From Clostridia bacterium (lineage in GTDB: Bacteria > Bacillota > Clostridia > Peptostreptococcales > Acidaminobacteraceae), in NCBI GenBank assembly GCA_016937975.1, contig JAFGVN010000112.1, positions 1-37,408 of the forward strand: a DNA stretch of 37,408 nt, in the 5' to 3' direction. Numbering within the stretch: position 1 is the first letter of the stretch; every line of letters begins with the position of its first letter. Both the position numbers and the translations under genes were made by a program. The notes beneath the pieces were generated by a model, which did no database searches, was not told the origin of the DNA, and worked only from the letters and a program-made list of their open reading frames with translations. Shown piece after piece: positions 30,725 to 37,408 of this stretch.

Positions 30725-30753
30725 TTTATATTTTTTTTTGAACTACTTTGTAA
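30725..30753 (-). promoter_or_regulatory. Promoter of the opp operon
   Basis: TTACAA, 17 bases, TATAAA on the minus strand, with nine adenines in the spacer. Confidence 0.55.
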
Positions 30754-31612
30754 GTAATTCATTTGGTTTCATATATATAAAGCAGATACTTTAGATAAAT
30801 TCTGTTTGGTGCTTTATATACATTTTGAGCTTATAAAATACTCCAATTCAACTGGCCTAATGAAACACTGTTTCGATTAAATTGCAGTAGAGCTCTTAAA
30901 CTTCATGATCCTAGAATCATAAAACTAACTTTCCCAAAGAATATATTCTTTGAGGTTTATACTAAATATTCTTATCACTTGTTTATAAAACTTAGAACTT
31001 AACAGATTTTATTGTAACGTCTGTAAAGTTTTAAAAAATAAGTCATTTTGAACCAGTCTAAGAATAATTGGTATCAGATTTACTAAATACTACTGATATG
31101 ATATCATTTTGATTTTTGATGAATTAGAAACCGTATAAAAATTAAAATTCCATTTTTAGAGTTCATTCAATATCCAATAAGGGATAAAAATAAGTAACGT
31201 CAGCCTTCAATAAAGTACTTTTAATTTTGTAAAATTGTTTCATATACATCTACAATGTCTATCTATATTCTAACATAATATGCTATTTCTAAATATTAAC
31301 TAAACCTTAACTATCATATATTTTGAAATTTTCAGAAACCAAATTTCAACAAGAAACATTTTATTAACAAAAAAAAATAATTTATCTTTAAAATATTATA
31401 AACCTCTCTAAATTACCAGATACTTGAAAATAATTTTAAAGAACTATAAGAAATTATGTGCAAATGGATTGCACAATTATAAATAACCATTTCGTTCACT
31501 ATTACAAAAAATTAACATAAAGAAACACTAGAAAACTAGCTCTTTGTGCTCTTATTATGAGTAATTTTATAAATTTGTCATGTATATTTTATTTCAACAC
31601 CCTTTCTTTAAA
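30754..31612. other. Non-coding A+T-rich stretch
   Basis: No credible gene on either strand: all frames are closed at short intervals and no ribosome site is followed by a protein-like frame. It separates the core opp operon from the accessory island to the right. Confidence 0.6.
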
Positions 31613-31670
31613 ATCACAAGCGAAGATATTTCCAAATAATAGTATTATTTCTTCATAATTTACTTGTGAT
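31613..31670. repeat. Long nested inverted repeat
   Basis: Three nested pairs of arms share a centre near 31642: ATCACAAG/CTTGTGAT (outer), GAAG/CTTC (middle) and AAATAATA/TATTATTT around a single G (inner). The transcript of either strand would fold into one interrupted hairpin of nearly 60 bases. Confidence 0.6.
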
Positions 31671-31724
31671 CTGACCTTCGGGGTAGATATGGTGCAACTC
31701 CTTTCACACTGCCCGCAAACTATC
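31671..31724. other. Patch of higher G+C in non-coding DNA
   Basis: About half the bases are G or C, against about a quarter around it. It includes ACCTTCGGGGT and CACACTGCCCGC. On the minus strand a site-like AAGGAG and a 15-codon frame ending TAA can be drawn. It may be the edge of a lost element or part of a structured RNA with the adjacent hairpin; I cannot identify it. Confidence 0.35.
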
Positions 31725-31846
31725 TATTGATACTTTCTTGTTGTATTGGGTAGTAGGCCAAAAATTTTTTAAGCATCGAAGTAATCAATAATGTAATGCA
31801 ATAAGTTATTTTGAATCATACATAGCTCTTGATAATTTAAAACAAC

Positions 31847-31921
31847 AAGAACCCCTAGATATAATCTAGGAGTTCAGGTATTTCTGCTACACCGTGAGGG
31901 TCTCGAACCCCGGACAAACAG
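31847..31921 (-). repeat. Attachment-like repeat, copy 1 (tRNA 3' end plus terminator)
   Basis: Read on the minus strand, a T-arm GGGGTTCGAGACCC is followed by CTCACGGTGT, AGCA, GAAA and a terminator stem (GAACTCC/GGGGTTC). It matches copy 2 at 33342-33416 over ~75 bases with about a dozen differences. The anticodon arm and 5' half of a tRNA are absent, and the CCA is damaged here. Displaced tRNA 3' ends of this type are what integrative elements leave at their far end. Confidence 0.75.
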
Positions 31922-32094
31922 CATCAACAATTCTTTTCTATAACTTTTTATAATTTCTGTAACAGCTGAAAAAACACGTTTTTCAGTCTATAGCTTCGGT
32001 ATAAACAGATATCAATTTATAACTTTGTTGGGAAATTGTTCGAAAGTTTTTTGCATTATAAGATTAATACAATTTTTCCAAATACGGCAGTAAT

Positions 32095-33015
32095 TTATTC
32101 CAATATACTTAGCCATAATTCCTCAGACTCAACTACTAGATTAGAAACTAGCTCGATAAAAGGAGCATAGTTCTTAGTTGTGTGTGCTAAATCTAAAAAA
32201 TCATAGTAGTTAGCCCTTTGGGTATTTTTAATTATTATTGGGGCATACCCACTTCGCATAAGCTCAAAGTTTAATAGCAGTCTTGCCGTTCTGCCATTTC
32301 CATCTATAAAAGGATGTATTTTAACAAACTCACCATGAAGAAGCACAGATTTTACTACTGGATGTAGTGTCTTCCATTCTCTCTCATATTCATCAACTAG
32401 CTTCATCATCAGATTATCCAGTTCATAATATTTTGGGGGTATATGCACAGCGCCACCTATTAGTACATTCTCTCGTCTGTATACACCGGCATTCTCATTG
32501 TCTATTTCTTTCAGTATCAGAGCGTGTAATTGCTTTATGTTCCATTCTGATAACTTTTCATTATGCTTGATTAAATCTTCTACAAACAAAATCGCTTCTC
32601 GATGGTTAATAGCTTCTAAATGCTCACGCATGCTTTTTCCACCAATTGTTATACCTTCTAGAACAACTTTTGTTTCAGACATCGTCAAAGTATTACCTTC
32701 AATTGCATTACTGTTATAGGTCCATTCAATGATAAGTTTCTCGTGAAGAGACTTCGCTAAGTTCTTAGATAATGGTCTGTGTTTATCTGTTTTCTCTTTA
32801 AGCTCATCAATATATTCAAAATCAAAATCTAATCCTAAATATTCCATATGAGACTTTTCTCGACGATCTGCAGGTTTTTTTGCATCATCTGGAATCGACC
32901 AGTTTCTTCCGATCTTTACAGCTCCCTCAATTCTTCCTTCTGAACACAACACTCTTATTCTTCTATCACTAATATTCCATTTAGAGCTGGCTTCATTTAC
33001 ACTTATATATTTCAT
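32095..33015 (-). CDS. Fic-domain protein with N-terminal helix-turn-helix
   Basis: This 306-residue protein probably transfers AMP or a related group to target proteins. Residues 1-45 form an excisionase/MerR-like helix-turn-helix (YISVNEASSKWNISDRRIR ... GRNWSIP). The Fic core holds the full catalytic motif HPFIDGNGRTAR (His234). Upstream, SNAIEGN (Ser102 to Asn108) matches the inhibitory motif S/T-x-x-x-E-G/N on an N-terminal helix, so this is a class II Fic held off by its own Glu106. I start it at the ATG nine bases inside the longest frame, behind GAGGTG. Two identical palindromes in its promoter suggest autorepression through the helix-turn-helix. It lies alone between the two attachment-like repeats. 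Confidence 0.9.
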   Translation of the reverse strand: MKYISVNEASSKWNISDRRIRVLCSEGRIEGAVKIGRNWSIPDDAKKPADRREKSHMEYLGLDFDFEYIDELKEKTDKHRPLSKNLAKSLHEKLIIEWTYNSNAIEGNTLTMSETKVVLEGITIGGKSMREHLEAINHREAILFVEDLIKHNEKLSEWNIKQLHALILKEIDNENAGVYRRENVLIGGAVHIPPKYYELDNLMMKLVDEYEREWKTLHPVVKSVLLHGEFVKIHPFIDGNGRTARLLLNFELMRSGYAPIIIKNTQRANYYDFLDLAHTTKNYAPFIELVSNLVVESEELWLSILE

Positions 33016-33036
33016 TCTCTTCACCTCTAATTACAT

Positions 33037-33092
33037 ATTATACCGATATCGGAACAATGTCAAAATTCTATTATACCGATATCGGAATAATG
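33037..33092 (-). promoter_or_regulatory. Twin palindromic operators and promoter of the fic gene
   Basis: The 10-bp palindrome CCGATATCGG occurs twice in 23-bp near-identical blocks (33037-33059 and 33070-33092), starting exactly 33 bases apart, three helical turns. Each block ends in TATAAT on the minus strand. The proximal one has TTGACA at 33058-33063, 15 bases from its -10, so the operator fills the promoter spacer. Confidence 0.8.
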
Positions 33093-33341
33093 AGAACCGC
33101 CTTATTATCCAATATGCCGCTCGCGGCTAGATTAAGCGGCAAAACAGGAAAATCCTTCATCCAGTTGGAATTTTCAGTTAGAATATCACAAATTAACAGA
33201 TCACTAAAGTCGAGGGTACAGACAGCCTCAAGCATTGCAAATATTGAAATCTACAGTCCCAAATCAATTGACTGCATTCGTTTCCCAATATCGTCCCAAC
33301 TCCAAAATATATAAATATACTATATTTCATCAAAAAACTAT
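33093..33341. other. Stretch without a supported gene
   Basis: A plus-strand frame and a partly open minus-strand frame (SNWMKDFPVLPLNLAASGIL) cross it. Neither has a ribosome site, a full start-to-stop reading or a recognisable family. It may hold the end of a lost gene of the element bounded by the repeats. Confidence 0.45.
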
Positions 33342-33416
33342 AAGAACCCATAGATACAATCTAGGGGTTCCAATCTTTCTGGCACACCGTGAGGGACTCG
33401 AACCCCCGACGAACAG
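33342..33416 (-). repeat. Attachment-like repeat, copy 2 (tRNA 3' end plus terminator)
   Basis: On the minus strand the T-arm GGGGGTTCGAGTCCCTC is followed by ACGGTGT, a discriminator G and an intact CCA, then GAAA and a terminator stem GAACCCCTAGAT/ATCTATGGGTTC with a T run. It is the better-preserved copy. The 5' part of a tRNA is again missing. With copy 1 it bounds a unit of 1495 bases holding the fic gene. Confidence 0.75.
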
Positions 33417-33575
33417 ATTCGAACTCCACATTCTTATATTTTACTGTAACTCCCTGAAACTGTTGAAACAACAGCCTGTTAATACTACATATTTGTGTAT
33501 CGTAATATAGTCATCAGTAACTTATTCGGGAAAAATTCGGGAAACAATATTGTTCCTCGCATTCTATTATCATAA

Positions 33576-34613
33576 TCATATATAGTTAAACTCGCTATAT
33601 TTGATGATATTATCATGTTGCAAAAATCCAACTACTATACAAGGCAACACTTTTTGCTTTTGGGCAAAAGTACGAATACTATCTTCGTTAAATATTCCTT
33701 CTGAGACAAACTCCTCATAATATTTACTTGTGATTAAAAGTTCTCTTGCTAATTGATTTGCCTCTATCTCTTTTCCATTCGATTCTTCAAATGTTATTAT
33801 TGTTTCACTCTTATCATAATGAATTAACAAGTGTGCAATCTCATGCATAATGGCAAACCATATATGCGAATGACTTTGAAACCTTTTACTAATATAGATT
33901 GTAGGATGTGATTTATATGTTGTTAGTGCACCACGTACTTTACTATTGGTAATAGCCTCACAAATAACCATATTGATGCCAAGTTTGTTACACAGTTTCA
34001 CACAACTCGTTAATGACTTTTCAGTTTTATCATTGAATGCTAACAACTTAAATTTTTGAAGACTCTCTTCTAATTTCTTAGGATTAAAGTCAATCTCAGA
34101 GAGATCATTATTCTGTATCTCTACTTCATTCTCACATAAATTTAGCCATATGGCCATAGCTTCTTTCTCGCCGCCATCCTCCATAAAATCTACTGCTAAA
34201 TCATCATATACACTTTCAAATTGTTTAAAATTACTTATTTTCAATAATTTCAGCATTTCAATAGCTTCTTCTACTAAGCTTAAGTCTAAATCTTTGAATA
34301 TTTCCTTAAACCTGAATCTCTTTGAAATCTCTTTTAAATCATAGTTTTCTAGATCAGAAGTATCAAGTTGACGAGCCATATATTCTCTATACTTTGCTTC
34401 ATAGTTCAACCAATAAGAAGCATTAATAGCAGGCAAAACTTTTTCTAACTTGAGGGCGAACTCCTCAGTCAACCTACTATTTCCACTAAGGACATTTGAA
34501 ATATGCTTTTCACTCACTCCAGTTCTCTTTGCCAAACTTTTCTGACTAATATTATATTCGATTAAATAATCCTTAATCAACTTCCCTGTTGAAACAAGGT
34601 ATTGGTTACCCAT
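33576..34613 (-). CDS. XRE regulator fused to ImmA/IrrE-type metallopeptidase
   Basis: A 345-residue two-domain protein. Residues ~10-65 form a HigA/VapI-like XRE helix-turn-helix (SQKSLAKRTGVSEKHISNVL). A helical linker of ~170 residues follows, then an ImmA/IrrE domain with the zinc motif HEIAH (His257, Glu258, His261) and a downstream Glu in KEIEANQLARELL. It lies 15 bases after a HigB-like toxin gene in one operon. By analogy it is the antitoxin and repressor, and the peptidase part could cleave itself or a partner under stress. The order toxin-first is typical of hig loci. Confidence 0.88.
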   Translation of the reverse strand: MGNQYLVSTGKLIKDYLIEYNISQKSLAKRTGVSEKHISNVLSGNSRLTEEFALKLEKVLPAINASYWLNYEAKYREYMARQLDTSDLENYDLKEISKRFRFKEIFKDLDLSLVEEAIEMLKLLKISNFKQFESVYDDLAVDFMEDGGEKEAMAIWLNLCENEVEIQNNDLSEIDFNPKKLEESLQKFKLLAFNDKTEKSLTSCVKLCNKLGINMVICEAITNSKVRGALTTYKSHPTIYISKRFQSHSHIWFAIMHEIAHLLIHYDKSETIITFEESNGKEIEANQLARELLITSKYYEEFVSEGIFNEDSIRTFAQKQKVLPCIVVGFLQHDNIIKYSEFNYI

Positions 34614-34628
34614 ATTACCACTTCCTTT

Positions 34629-34943
34629 CTAATGATAATCACGTAAATCTATTATCATTACTTCTTTAATAGTAGATAAATCATGTATTTCAAAACTTCC
34701 AATAGGTTTAAGAATTATTCTAAAATTCTTAGAGTAATCAATTCCCCAACAACCATCATACTCTGCAGTTAATTTATGCCGTCTTGGTGGAGGTACATCA
34801 GGTATATCGCTTAAGCTAGTTGCCGCGCGCAGTTCAGATAGCCTAATAACTAATCGATTTGAGTTCTTTCCATAATGTTTTTTTATTAGTCTAGGACTAT
34901 TCAAAATTTTTTCTAATTTGTTTGATGAGTATTCTATAAGCAT
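34629..34943 (-). CDS. HigB-like (RelE superfamily) toxin
   Basis: A 104-residue protein of the HigB/plasmid-maintenance killer type, predicted to be a ribosome-dependent mRNA endonuclease. Family features: an N-terminal LEKILNSPRLIKKHYG helix pair, LSELRAATSLSDIPDVPPPRRHKL, then DYSKNFRIILKPI and a final IIDLRDYH. I start at the ATG behind GGAGGT rather than the TTG four codons earlier, which lies in that site. It is followed by the XRE-ImmA/IrrE gene, forming a toxin-antitoxin pair. Confidence 0.85.
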   Translation of the reverse strand: MLIEYSSNKLEKILNSPRLIKKHYGKNSNRLVIRLSELRAATSLSDIPDVPPPRRHKLTAEYDGCWGIDYSKNFRIILKPIGSFEIHDLSTIKEVMIIDLRDYH

Positions 34944-34966
34944 TGTTACCTCCAACCTCTAACATA

Positions 34967-34995
34967 AAGATACCACAATTAACCTCCGAGGTCAA
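34967..34995 (-). promoter_or_regulatory. Promoter and palindrome of the hig-like operon
   Basis: TTGACC, 17 bases, TATCTT on the minus strand. The perfect odd palindrome ACCTCCGAGGT (34982-34992) overlaps the -35 and the spacer, a fitting operator for the XRE domain of the second gene. Confidence 0.65.
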
Positions 34996-35006
34996 TTTCA
35001 CCAATG

Positions 35007-35035
35007 TTCCACTACTCCTATTTTTCTGCTATAAT
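35007..35035 (+). promoter_or_regulatory. Promoter of the sce7726-like gene
   Basis: TTCCAC, 17 bases, TATAAT with an extended TGC before the -10. It is divergent from the hig-like promoter, so the XRE protein could act on both. Confidence 0.6.
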
Positions 35036-35061
35036 ATAAGCATAGTCAAGGAGTGAGCAAA

Positions 35062-35874
35062 ATGAACAGAAACAATTTGATAGAACCTAGCTTTGAGGAT
35101 GCTCAAAAATTGAGTACTTCGTATTCAACCATTGAATCAAAGAAAGTCCTATATAACGAGTTAAATAACACTTTAAATCCAGAATACATTAACTCGTTTA
35201 AAAATCTAAGTATCCATGAAATGTATAATCATGTTCTTCTTAGGTATTACCCAAATGAAGTATCAATAAAGTCAAGTTTCGTAAATAAAGTATTACTAAA
35301 AGGGAAAACACATGTAACTATTTTCGAGTTACCCATTGTCAATAGCAGAGCTGATTTATGTAAGATTAATGGCGAAAGCATTGTTTACGAGATAAAAACT
35401 GATCTTGATACTTTTTCTCGACTTCCAAAACAAATTGATGACTACTCAAAAATATTTGATAAAACCTATGTCATTTGTTCAGTCAATAATCAAGATAAAA
35501 TTAAAAAGCATATCCCAAATAGTACAGGGATATACTCTTATAGAATAACAAACACAGGTAAATATATATTTCGACTTGAAAAGAAAGCTTTAGATAATAA
35601 AACAATTGATAGTTATTCCCAACTATCAGTACTCAATAAGATTGAACTCAGTCTTATTACTGGTTCACCAAGTACAAATAGCAAAGAAGATATGATTCGA
35701 CATATAATTTCTAAAAACAATACCTGCTTAATCAACTCACTTTTTAAATCAACACTAAAAAATAGATATCACCACAAATGGTTATTCCTTAAAAGTAACT
35801 ATACAAAAATACAAGAAATTGATTACCAATGGTTCTATAGAAATACAGTTAATCCTGAGTTGATTTATAACTAA
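35062..35874 (+). CDS. sce7726-family-like protein, PD-(D/E)xK nuclease fold
   Basis: A 270-residue soluble protein resembling the uncharacterised sce7726 family. The centre has a PD-(D/E)xK-like core: SRADL (Asp98), VYEIKTDLD (Glu110, Lys112) and LPKQIDDYSKIFD (Gln124), followed by a strand TYVICSV. This is the layout of Holliday-resolvase and restriction-type nucleases. I start at the ATG behind AAGGAG. The gene converges on a sce7725-like gene, and the two overlap by 4 bases at their stops. Families of this name are known as neighbours of each other; function is not established. A role against foreign DNA is inferred from the fold and the island setting. Confidence 0.75.
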   Translation: MNRNNLIEPSFEDAQKLSTSYSTIESKKVLYNELNNTLNPEYINSFKNLSIHEMYNHVLLRYYPNEVSIKSSFVNKVLLKGKTHVTIFELPIVNSRADLCKINGESIVYEIKTDLDTFSRLPKQIDDYSKIFDKTYVICSVNNQDKIKKHIPNSTGIYSYRITNTGKYIFRLEKKALDNKTIDSYSQLSVLNKIELSLITGSPSTNSKEDMIRHIISKNNTCLINSLFKSTLKNRYHHKWLFLKSNYTKIQEIDYQWFYRNTVNPELIYN

Positions 35875-36746
35875 ATTAAGTTATCATGTACCTGACTGAT
35901 ATATCTTCTCATACAAACATTTAGCCAGGTACTCCAATTCCCACTATTTTCTATGGATAATATTTTTTGGTAACCCGAACATGTCTTTGAAGGATCAAAC
36001 TTGTCTCTATCACTTAGAATAATTGGAATAAGTTTATAGTAGCCTTTCATTCCTTCTTTTGTGTTTTTGTTAGTATATGCCCAAAACTTATTTTCATTAT
36101 GATCGTAGATTAATGCTAAAGCAGCACCAGTACCATTTCCTCCACCATTATCAGGTAAAGTATCTTTTAGTCCACAATAATCTCCATAACCTACAAAACC
36201 ATACTCATCGAATTTTTCCAATGCACAATTATCTATTAAGTCTGTATATCCGTTTTCCGGAAAATCACCATTTTTATTTTTCGCTTTCCGTGGTGAATTC
36301 AATAGAATTACTTGAGCACTTAACTGTAAATCTTCTATTTCTGTTAGCTCCATAAACTTTACTTCAGGAGACTGTTCTCCTATATCAAACAGTAGATAAT
36401 CCGTTTCATCCAGACACTCAATCATAATATCAGCATAATCATTAACATAGTCATCAGTGATTCTTAAAGCGATTTTTTTACTTGATTTCTTAAGTGCTTT
36501 CATAAGCTCTTTTAAATCCTCAGGACTCATATAAAAACCAGGTTTAATTGAGATGACTGGGATGAAGTTATCAAAATTACTTAAGTTGAAAAGTTTTGAT
36601 CGATATAACTCAAAATCATCGTTCAACTTTCTCGATAAAGCAACCTTTGTTATATCAATACCAGTACCATATGCTTGTGTAGTATATCGGAAGTAATCTA
36701 TAAATGCATATGTTAGACGACAATTTCTTATATCTAAAGGCTTCAA
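35871..36746 (-). CDS. sce7725/Beta-protein-family-like protein
   Basis: A protein of up to 291 residues that resembles sce7725 and the phage-associated Beta-protein family: FIPVISIKPGF early, a long alternating alpha/beta middle (a TIM-barrel-like pattern), then GFVGYGDYCGLKDTLPDNGGGNGTGAALALIY and GYYKLIPIILSDRDKF. The N-terminus is doubtful. The only start in frame is a TTG without a ribosome site, and a short ATG frame with AAGG lies upstream in another frame, so a frameshift or truncation at the 5' end is possible. It converges with the sce7726-like gene. The partner relation is known from family neighbourhood; the biochemical role is not. Confidence 0.65.
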   Translation of the reverse strand: MKPLDIRNCRLTYAFIDYFRYTTQAYGTGIDITKVALSRKLNDDFELYRSKLFNLSNFDNFIPVISIKPGFYMSPEDLKELMKALKKSSKKIALRITDDYVNDYADIMIECLDETDYLLFDIGEQSPEVKFMELTEIEDLQLSAQVILLNSPRKAKNKNGDFPENGYTDLIDNCALEKFDEYGFVGYGDYCGLKDTLPDNGGGNGTGAALALIYDHNENKFWAYTNKNTKEGMKGYYKLIPIILSDRDKFDPSKTCSGYQKILSIENSGNWSTWLNVCMRRYISQVHDNLI

Positions 36747-36865
36747 GTTAGCGACAAATTATGATTACTGTTCTTAATTCGTTGCTTTTTTTATCTGTAG
36801 TTTTTAACGACATAATTTAACCTTGAATAATAACTTATTATCATATAGCATTTTATAGATGACAA

Positions 36866-36912
36866 AAAATAAAAGAGAAGAACACCGCCGGCAAGCATCG
36901 TTTCTTCTCTTT
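36866..36912. repeat. Inverted repeat left of the IS-like gene
   Basis: Arms AAAGAGAAGAA and TTCTTCTCTTT (11 bp, perfect) enclose 19 bases including GCCGGC. On the minus strand a TATTTTTT run follows, so it can act as a terminator for transcripts coming from the right. It could also mark the edge of an inserted element. Confidence 0.5.
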
Positions 36913-36952
36913 CACACATTACATGGTTTTAAGGCCACATAAATACATTGTT

Positions 36953-37408
36953 ATGATAAGAGTTTTTTATGCTTTTGGCAAGTCTTTTTTGAATTGTCAC
37001 TCCGATTTTGATAGATTTAGTGCTATCTATGATAATTTAAATATCCATTCTTTAACCTGTCCTCATTGTAGGGCTAAGTTTAATTGTACTTATTTTTCTT
37101 CTTATTCTAGGAACTTAATCACCTTTATAAATGGCTCTAATACTTGTTACGACATTACTGTTATCAGAGTTAAATGTAACTCTTGTAATCAAACGCATGC
37201 TATTTTACCAGATCATTTTATTCCTTTTGGATCTTATTCTCTTTCATTTGTTCTGACTGTTCTTAGAGCATATTTTCTCGGTTCTAAAACGATTTCTTAC
37301 ATCTGCAACTATTTTCAAATTGCTATCTCTACTTTGTATGACTGGATCAAACTCTTCAAAGAACATAAGCTTACTTGGTTAGGCCTTCTCAACGATGCAT
37401 CACTTCAA
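36953..37408 (+). CDS. DUF6431-like IS-associated protein, partial at the window edge
   Basis: An open frame of 152 codons runs off the right end without a stop. Two Cys pairs form a zinc ribbon (CPHCRAKF, then VRVKCNSC-like IRVKCNSCNQTH), followed by AILPDHFIPFGSYS and a helix-turn-helix-like end (KTISYICNYFQIAISTLYDWIKLFK). This layout matches DUF6431 proteins, which occur with insertion sequences and look like DNA-binding transposase parts. Codon use is richer in TCT/CTC than in its neighbours, as expected for a mobile gene. The start is the first ATG in the open frame; no strong ribosome site is seen. Confidence 0.65.
   Translation, partial: MIRVFYAFGKSFLNCHSDFDRFSAIYDNLNIHSLTCPHCRAKFNCTYFSSYSRNLITFINGSNTCYDITVIRVKCNSCNQTHAILPDHFIPFGSYSLSFVLTVLRAYFLGSKTISYICNYFQIAISTLYDWIKLFKEHKLTWLGLLNDASLQ

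Noticed and set aside
33057-33314. 85-codon plus-strand frame upstream of the fic gene
   Set aside because: It begins within the fic operator region, has no ribosome site and reads as unpatterned sequence.
33380-33410. Complete tRNA gene
   Set aside because: Only the T-arm, acceptor strand and CCA are present; the upstream bases do not form D or anticodon arms or a matching 5' acceptor strand.
33235-33510. Plus-strand frame with a HREGLEPPTNRFE-like peptide
   Set aside because: The peptide is the translation of the reverse complement of a tRNA 3' end inside the attachment-like repeat; it has no ribosome site and no family.
31847-36746. CRISPR array or Cas genes in the island
   Set aside because: No set of regularly spaced short repeats and no Cas-like protein is seen. 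The direct repeats are only two and 1.5 kb apart.

Overview
The window is A+T-rich DNA read with the standard genetic code: Trp is TGG and TGA serves as a stop, for example at the end of oppB. Shine-Dalgarno sites are strong, promoters are sigmaA-like, and lipoproteins carry lipoboxes. There are two CIRCE operators, and one OppF has a long coiled-coil insert of the kind seen in mollicutes. Together this suggests a low-GC Bacillota close to the mollicute branch (Acholeplasma, Izemoplasma or Haloplasma-like). That placement is inference from style, not from a marker gene. Almost all genes lie on the minus strand.

Layout, left to right. (1) 65-6899: addB-addA, the two subunits of the AddAB recombination helicase-nuclease, overlapping by 20 bp behind an extended -10 promoter. 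(2) 7001-8961: a two-gene MotA/TolQ-like plus MotB/OmpA-like stator pair with no flagellar genes, closed by a terminator. (3) 9125-9961: a 66-residue orphan gene and a TPR lipoprotein that converge on a shared bidirectional terminator. (4) 10081-16106: a complete sugar ABC importer (binding protein, small membrane protein, MalF-like, MalG-like, MalK-like) with a LacI-type operator in front. (5) 16234-17500: a gene-poor stretch with two decayed coding remnants. (6) 17516-20000: the heat-shock genes hsp20 and groES-groEL, each behind a CIRCE operator. (7) 20431-30674: a tightly coupled oligopeptide importer operon (oppA-oppB-oppC-oppD-oppF) that continues into a B-repeat lipoprotein and two unknown membrane proteins. 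(8) 30675-31846: about 1.2 kb of non-coding DNA with a nested hairpin. (9) 31847-37408: an accessory island. It holds a Fic protein flanked by two ~75-bp direct repeats that contain a tRNA 3' end plus terminator (attachment-site-like), a HigB-like toxin with an XRE/ImmA-IrrE protein, a convergent pair resembling the uncharacterised sce7726/sce7725 families, and a partial DUF6431-type IS gene cut by the window edge.

How the parts work together: the left 30 kb is core metabolism, repair, proteostasis and nutrient uptake. Two transporters carry large, Lys/Glu-rich cytoplasmic coiled coils not found in the classical systems (MalF N-terminus, OppF insert). The right 5.5 kb has the look of a defence or addiction island built by integration at a tRNA gene that lies outside the window. 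The best candidates for undescribed biology are the sce7726/sce7725-like pair, the Fic gene with twin operators inside attachment-like repeats, the stator-like pair beside addAB, and the terminator-like hairpin in the groESL leader.
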